Assembly (NCBI GenBank): GCA_002493625.1
Contig: DKZK01000001.1
Location: forward strand, 1-25,536
Origin: Lachnospiraceae bacterium UBA7076
Lineage (GTDB): Bacteria > Bacillota > Clostridia > Lachnospirales > Lachnospiraceae
Length of the DNA: 25,536 nt
Direction: 5' to 3'
Shown here: positions 21,627 through 25,536 of the stretch, in pieces
Layout: the number at the start of each line of letters is the position of its first letter
How positions within the stretch are numbered: the stretch's first letter is position 1
Position numbers and translations under genes: made by a program
Notes under the pieces: generated by a model
What the model saw: only the letters and a program-made list of their open reading frames with translations
Database searches by the model: none
What the model was told of the DNA's origin: nothing

Positions 21627-21929
21627 ATGGTAAAACACATTATTTTATGGAAATTAAATGAAGAACTTCAGGGCGCCCAAAAGGAAGAAGTGCGAATCGG
21701 AATAAAGAAAAACCTGGAAGCTTTGTGCGGTAAAATACCCGGGCTTGTAAGCATGAAGATAAATATAAACTCTCTTGCCTCATCAAATGCAGACGTTATG
21801 ATGGACAGCACATTTGAGGATGAGGAGGCGTTGAAGGCTTATCAGAAGCATCCGGAGCATGTTAAGGTTGCCGATACCTTTGTAAGACCTTATACTGTGG
21901 CAAGAAGCTGTATGGATTATGAAATATAA
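21627..21929 (+). CDS. Dabb (stress-responsive A/B barrel) family protein
   Basis: A small cytoplasmic protein of 100 residues, the length of a single dimeric alpha/beta-barrel domain. It begins MVKHIILWKLNEE, the usual Dabb start (VKHIVLFKLK), and retains the second signature, near residues 65-85 (ALKAYQKHPEHVKVADTFVRP). The function in bacteria is unclear; some relatives are monooxygenase-like or cyclases. GGAGGAAGG lies upstream of the ATG, somewhat far. The downstream MATE gene follows after 53 bp. Confidence 0.88.
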   Translation: MVKHIILWKLNEELQGAQKEEVRIGIKKNLEALCGKIPGLVSMKININSLASSNADVMMDSTFEDEEALKAYQKHPEHVKVADTFVRPYTVARSCMDYEI

Positions 21930-21982
21930 TTGTTATCTTGCCGGTATGGAAGAAATTATGATATGAACAGGAAATAAATAAA

Positions 21983-23356
21983 ATGAGTACACATAAGGAT
22001 GCGGCAGGCGCCGCAAATTATGACAAAATGGTAAATACTCCTGTGGCAAAGCTTGTTACAAGGCTTGCTGTTCCAACCATTATAAGCATGATGGTTACAA
22101 CAATTTACAGTATGGCAGATACTTATTTTGTGGGAAAGCTTGGAAACAGCGCCAGCGGAGCGGTAGGCGTTCTTTTTGGACTTTTGACAATAAATCAGGC
22201 TGTCGGATTTATGTTTGGACATGGAGCAGGAAGCATAGTTGCAAGACGTCTTGGTGAAAAGGATCCTGAAAATGCCACAAAATATACATCTGTAAGCTTT
22301 TTTGCTTCACTTCTGGCAGGAGCCTGCGTGACCGTATTTGGTCTTATATTTATAACGCCGCTGATGGAGCTTCTTGGAAGTACGGAAACCATACTGCCGT
22401 ATGCAAAGGATTACGGAAGATTTATACTCATGGCGGCACCTGTGTCCATGGGGAGCTTTGTACTGAACAATATTTTGAGATATGAAGGAAAAGCCTACCT
22501 GTCAATGATAGGTCTTACTATCGGCGGTATTTTAAATATTGTCCTTGACCCTGTATGCATATTTGTTTTTGACCTTGGAATTGCAGGGGCAGGAATATCG
22601 ACGGCGCTTTCACAATGCATCAGTTTTTTAATATTGCTGAGTATGTTTCTTCGTGGAAAAACACAGAGTAAAATCAGTTTTGCAACCGCATGCGCAAATG
22701 TTGGTATGGTTATACTTGTCATGCAAACCGGATTTCCAAGCTTTTTAAGGCAGGGACTTACAAGCATATCTACCATGCTTTTAAACAGCATGGCAGGAAA
22801 TTATGGCGATGAGGCTGTGTCTGCCATGTCTATTGTAAACAGAATATGCTTCTTTATATTTGCTGTGGGCCTTGGAATCGGACAGGGATTTCAGCCGGTT
22901 GCCGCATTCAATTATGGCGCAAGGAAATATGGAAGGGTAAGAAAAGCATTTTATTTCACATGGATAGCGGGAGAGGTTCTGCTTGGCGTTCTTGCCATAA
23001 TCGGAATTATATTATCAGGAAATCTTGTAGGTATTTTCAGGGATGACAGGCTCGTTATAGAAATCGGTACGGTTGCTTTAAGATATCAGCTTGCAGCCCT
23101 TTTTGTCCAGCCCTTTTCCATATGTATATCCATGCTTTTCCAGAGTGTGGGAGAAAACAAAAAAGCAGCGTTTGTATCGCTGTTAAGAAGCGGCGCCTGT
23201 TTTATACCGTTGCTTTTATTGTTCAGCAATTTGTTCGACTTATTTGGAATACAGACAGCGCAGCCGGCAGCCGATGTGCTTACATTTTTACTGACGCTGC
23301 CAATCGGGGTTTCGTACATGATAAAGCTTAAGCGGCTGGAGCAGGATGCGGAATAG
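21983..23356 (+). CDS. MATE family efflux transporter
   Basis: An integral membrane exporter of the MATE family, which pumps drugs or metabolites using Na+ or H+. It has 457 residues and twelve hydrophobic segments in two six-helix halves. The N-terminal hallmark is VTRLAVPTIISMMVTTIYSM with ADTYFVGKLG (residues about 25-55), and GQGFQPVAAFNYGARKYGRV is the matching signature in the second half. This places it among the NorM/DinF-like clostridial MATEs. AGGAA lies about 11 bp before the ATG. The substrate is not predictable. A 12-bp hairpin follows the stop. Confidence 0.93.
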   Translation: MSTHKDAAGAANYDKMVNTPVAKLVTRLAVPTIISMMVTTIYSMADTYFVGKLGNSASGAVGVLFGLLTINQAVGFMFGHGAGSIVARRLGEKDPENATKYTSVSFFASLLAGACVTVFGLIFITPLMELLGSTETILPYAKDYGRFILMAAPVSMGSFVLNNILRYEGKAYLSMIGLTIGGILNIVLDPVCIFVFDLGIAGAGISTALSQCISFLILLSMFLRGKTQSKISFATACANVGMVILVMQTGFPSFLRQGLTSISTMLLNSMAGNYGDEAVSAMSIVNRICFFIFAVGLGIGQGFQPVAAFNYGARKYGRVRKAFYFTWIAGEVLLGVLAIIGIILSGNLVGIFRDDRLVIEIGTVALRYQLAALFVQPFSICISMLFQSVGENKKAAFVSLLRSGACFIPLLLLFSNLFDLFGIQTAQPAADVLTFLLTLPIGVSYMIKLKRLEQDAE

Positions 23357-23361
23357 ATATG

Positions 23362-23387
23362 TTGCTTTTTCAGGACTGAAAAGGCAA
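23362..23387 (+). terminator. Hairpin after the MATE gene
   Basis: TTGCTTTTTCAG (23362-23373) pairs with CTGAAAAGGCAA (23376-23387) with one G-U pair, leaving a very short loop. There is no T-run, so termination strength is doubtful. AGGACTGAAAA is directly repeated at 23372 and 23387. Confidence 0.4.
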
Positions 23388-23408
23388 GGACTGAAAATAT
23401 GATAATTG

Positions 23409-23437
23409 TGGACTTTATGTCCGGTTTGCAATATAAT
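23409..23437 (+). promoter_or_regulatory. Promoter of nfo
   Basis: TGGACT (23409-23414) and a perfect TATAAT (23432-23437) are 17 bp apart. The transcript would start near 23444 and carry a 60-nt leader with a GCCGG/CCGGC stem. Confidence 0.5.
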
Positions 23438-23470
23438 ATTTCTAAATTTTTAAGGAAAGGAAGCCGGATT

Positions 23471-23509
23471 ATGAACAGCGGTTTTAACCGGCAGGGATAT
23501 ATATGTTAA
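23471..23509 (+). other. Possible 12-codon leader ORF overlapping the nfo start
   Basis: ATG at 23471, preceded by AAGGAAG, opens a 12-residue frame (MNSGFNRQGYIC) whose TAA overlaps the nfo start. A stem between GCCGG (23463-23467) and CCGGC (23488-23492) spans it and ends just before the nfo ribosome site. It may couple translation, or be chance. Confidence 0.25.
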
Positions 23510-24417
23510 AAATAGGAAGTCACGTAAGTATGGGCGGAAAAGATATGATGATTGGCTCCGTCAGGGAGGCGCTTAGCTATGGCGCAAACACGTTTATGCT
23601 CTATACCGGAGCTCCTCAAAATACGAGGAGAAAGGATGTGTCCGAGCTTAAGGTTTCCGAGGCATGGGAGCTTATGAGGGCAAACGGCATAGATGAATTT
23701 GTTGTACATGCCCCTTATATAATCAATCTTGCAAATACCGTTAAGCCTGAAACCTATAAAATTGCCGTGGATTTCCTTGCGCTTGAGCTTGAGCGGACAA
23801 AGGCTATGGGGTCGAATGTACTTGTGCTTCATCCCGGCTCCCATGTTGGGGAAGGTGTGCAGGCAGGCATAGCGCAGATTGTAAAGGGGTTAAATGAGGT
23901 GCTCACAAAGGACACGGAGGTAAACATTGCCCTTGAAACAATGGCAGGAAAGGGCAGTGAGCTTGGGCGAAGCTTTGAGGAGCTCGCAATGATATATGAA
24001 GGCGTTGTTTACAGCGATAAGCTCAGGGTTTGCTTTGATACGTGCCACACAAGTGACGCAGGCTATGACATTATAAATGATTTTGACGGAGTAATGGACA
24101 AGTTTGACAAAATTATAGGAAAAAATCAGATTTCCGTATTCCACATAAACGACAGCAAAAATGCGCCCGGCGCAGCGAAGGACAGGCATGAAAATATCGG
24201 CTTTGGAAATATCGGCTTTGATGCGCTGCTGAGTATAATTAATTGCAGTGACTTTGAGGATATTCCCAAAATACTTGAAACGCCTTATATAAAGGATTTG
24301 CAGGATGCAAAAAAATCCTATGCTCCATATAAGCATGAGATAGAAATGATTCGAAACGGGGTGTTTAATCCTAATTTGATAGATGATATATTAAAGGAAA
24401 ACGGAGCGCAGGAATAG
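23503..24417 (+). CDS. nfo: Endonuclease IV (AP endonuclease)
   Basis: A DNA repair enzyme that cuts the backbone 5' to abasic sites and removes 3' blocks after oxidative damage. All nine zinc ligands known from E. coli Nfo can be matched: His69, His110, Glu145, Asp179, His182, His214, Asp227, His229 and Glu259. They lie in the contexts VVHAPY, VLHPGSH, ALETMAGKG, CFDTCH, FHINDS, KDRHENIG and LETP. The 304-residue length is slightly longer than the E. coli protein. AGGGA lies 7 bp before the ATG. It is followed 40 bp later by a permease gene, so a short operon is possible. Confidence 0.96.
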   Translation: MLKIGSHVSMGGKDMMIGSVREALSYGANTFMLYTGAPQNTRRKDVSELKVSEAWELMRANGIDEFVVHAPYIINLANTVKPETYKIAVDFLALELERTKAMGSNVLVLHPGSHVGEGVQAGIAQIVKGLNEVLTKDTEVNIALETMAGKGSELGRSFEELAMIYEGVVYSDKLRVCFDTCHTSDAGYDIINDFDGVMDKFDKIIGKNQISVFHINDSKNAPGAAKDRHENIGFGNIGFDALLSIINCSDFEDIPKILETPYIKDLQDAKKSYAPYKHEIEMIRNGVFNPNLIDDILKENGAQE

Positions 24418-24457
24418 AAAGCTGAATTATGTAAACAGATGCGAAAGTGAGAGGATT

Positions 24458-25384
24458 ATGGCAAAAGCGCTTGTACCTATCATTGCTTTGATTTTGACGG
24501 GAGTTTTTATAAAGAAGATAAAATTTGTATCAGATGAAACTATAGCAGGCATGAAAAATATAGCGTCTAATGTCTTTCTGCCTGTCGTCATTTTTAATGC
24601 CCTTGCAACGGCAGATTTTAACAGGGATTCCATGTTTATATTCCTTACGTCTATGTTTGTTCATGCGGCAGGCTTTACAGTGGGCTTTGTAATAAAGAAA
24701 CTGTACAAAAAACCATATAAGGACTACATTCCGTATATTACCGTTACATTTGAGGGAGGTATGCTTGGCTATGCCCTTGCGCAGGTTTTGGTGGGAGCAG
24801 ACAAGCTTTATTACATTGCAACCATTGACCTTGGCGGAGCTCTGTTTTCATTTACTGTGTGGATTACCATGCTGGAACGCCTCTGCAATAAAGCTTCCTG
24901 TGAAGGAAAGGAAAAGGGGATAATTAGGAGTATTTTAACAACCCCTACGCTGATTGCGGCAGTTCTGGGACTTATATCCGGTCTTACGGGACTTGGAGAG
25001 ATGATACTGAAATCCGATGCGGGAAAAGTATATGAAAATACAGTGGAAATGTTTTCTGCGCCGCTTACGCCGATTATACTTATAAGCCTTGGGTACGGAA
25101 TAAGCATATCAAAGGAAAATATAAAGGACGCCCTGCTCATAATTTTTCAGCGTATATGTGTTGTCGGGCTTGCAGTGGCAGTCGGTTTCCTTATTTTTGG
25201 AAGTCACATAAGCTTTATGCCTGAGCTTACCGCATCCTTTATTTTATATTTCTGTCTGCCGCCAAGCTTTCTTTTGTCGGTATATGTCAAGGAGGGAAAA
25301 AGCAGGGATGTTGTTTCCTGTGTTTTATCCCTGTATATGATTCTGACACTTGCCGTTTTTTGTGTACTTTTGGCAAAGTTTTAG
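24458..25384 (+). CDS. AEC (auxin efflux carrier) family permease
   Basis: A membrane transporter of the AEC family, whose bacterial members move malate, malonate or other carboxylates. It has 308 residues and about ten hydrophobic segments in two inverted halves. The N-terminal ALILTGVFIKKIKFVSDET and KNIASNVFLPVVIFNAL are typical of the family, as is the Pro-rich LYFCLPPSFLLSVY segment in the second half. GAGAGGA directly precedes the ATG. It lies 40 bp after nfo on the same strand. The substrate is unknown. Confidence 0.88.
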   Translation: MAKALVPIIALILTGVFIKKIKFVSDETIAGMKNIASNVFLPVVIFNALATADFNRDSMFIFLTSMFVHAAGFTVGFVIKKLYKKPYKDYIPYITVTFEGGMLGYALAQVLVGADKLYYIATIDLGGALFSFTVWITMLERLCNKASCEGKEKGIIRSILTTPTLIAAVLGLISGLTGLGEMILKSDAGKVYENTVEMFSAPLTPIILISLGYGISISKENIKDALLIIFQRICVVGLAVAVGFLIFGSHISFMPELTASFILYFCLPPSFLLSVYVKEGKSRDVVSCVLSLYMILTLAVFCVLLAKF

Positions 25385-25409
25385 GAATTGCCGTTTTATC
25401 TTTGGATAT

Positions 25410-25446
25410 TATAATACTGTTTTTGGCAAAAAAGTCGTGGTATAAT
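25410..25446 (+). promoter_or_regulatory. Tandem promoters reading out of the window; extended -10 copy 4
   Basis: A TATAAT at 25410-25415 has TTGCCG 16 bp upstream. A second box, TGGTATAAT at 25438-25446, is the same extended -10 9-mer as at 1, 82 and 174. It is followed by the small palindrome GCGC-ATAA-GCGC (25449-25460). The target gene is beyond the window. Confidence 0.5.
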
Positions 25447-25466
25447 ATGCGCATAAGCGCGAACGC

Positions 25467-25520
25467 AGGTCCGCAGAACATTCGGTGGCTGCTTGCAGCC
25501 AGACGAATGTTGTCGGACCT
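25467..25520. repeat. Long imperfect hairpin near the window end
   Basis: Nested stems AGGTCCG/CGGACCT (25467-25473 with 25514-25520), AACATTCG/CGAATGTT (25477-25484 with 25504-25511) and GGCTGC/GCAGCC (25487-25492 with 25495-25500) make one 54-nt hairpin. It follows the extended -10 box and resembles, in layout, the palindromic stretch at 95-145. Confidence 0.55.
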
Positions 25521-25536
25521 ATGTGAGTGTAACGAA

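Overview
The window looks like a chromosomal segment of a low-to-moderate GC Firmicute, most likely a member of the Lachnospiraceae or a close clostridial relative. This is an inference from gene content: a T-box-controlled trp operon, AzlC/AzlD, an AKR with a C-terminal ferredoxin-like tail, strong Shine-Dalgarno sites and TTGACA/TATAAT promoters. I see no rRNA, tRNA, CRISPR array, transposase or phage structural gene.

Layout. 1-260: repeat-rich promoter region with three copies of an extended -10 box, leading into holA (DNA polymerase III delta). 1312-3729 (minus): a coupled TetR regulator, ABC ATPase and FtsX-like permease. 3946-5070: an aldo/keto reductase with two 4Fe-4S-type cysteine motifs. 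5085-6200 (minus): an SLC13/ArsB-type ion transporter. 6434-8431: an operon of a DRE-TIM aldolase/lyase with AzlC and AzlD. 8499-9242 (minus): an XRE-S24 repressor whose protease dyad appears lost. It is followed by about 600 bp without a convincing gene but full of direct and inverted repeats. 9842-10303: a small membrane-anchored protein of unknown function.

10407-16848: a complete regulatory and structural trp operon. It has a consensus promoter, a T-box leader with a UGG (Trp) specifier, a terminator, then trpE, a trpG-trpD fusion, trpC, trpB and trpA. trpF is not present. The operon is followed by a striking ~330 bp foldback element (16869-17197) with swapped modules.

17234-18936 (minus): a zinc-finger anti-sigma factor, an ECF sigma factor and a small upstream ORF, all overlapping. 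19146-19766: an iron-sulfur flavoprotein-like NAD(P)H/FMN oxidoreductase. 19841-21553: a three-gene ExbB/TolQ-like, ExbD/TolR-like and split-ExbD-like cassette with its own promoter. This cassette is the best candidate for an undescribed system, because proton-channel energisers of this type normally serve an outer membrane, a gliding machine or a flagellum, and none is visible here. 21627-25384: a Dabb-domain protein, a MATE exporter, endonuclease IV (nfo) and an AEC-family permease. The window ends in another copy of the extended -10/hairpin repeat seen at its start.

Start codons were chosen by ribosome-binding site and family N-terminus. Several differ from the longest open frame, and this is stated in each entry.
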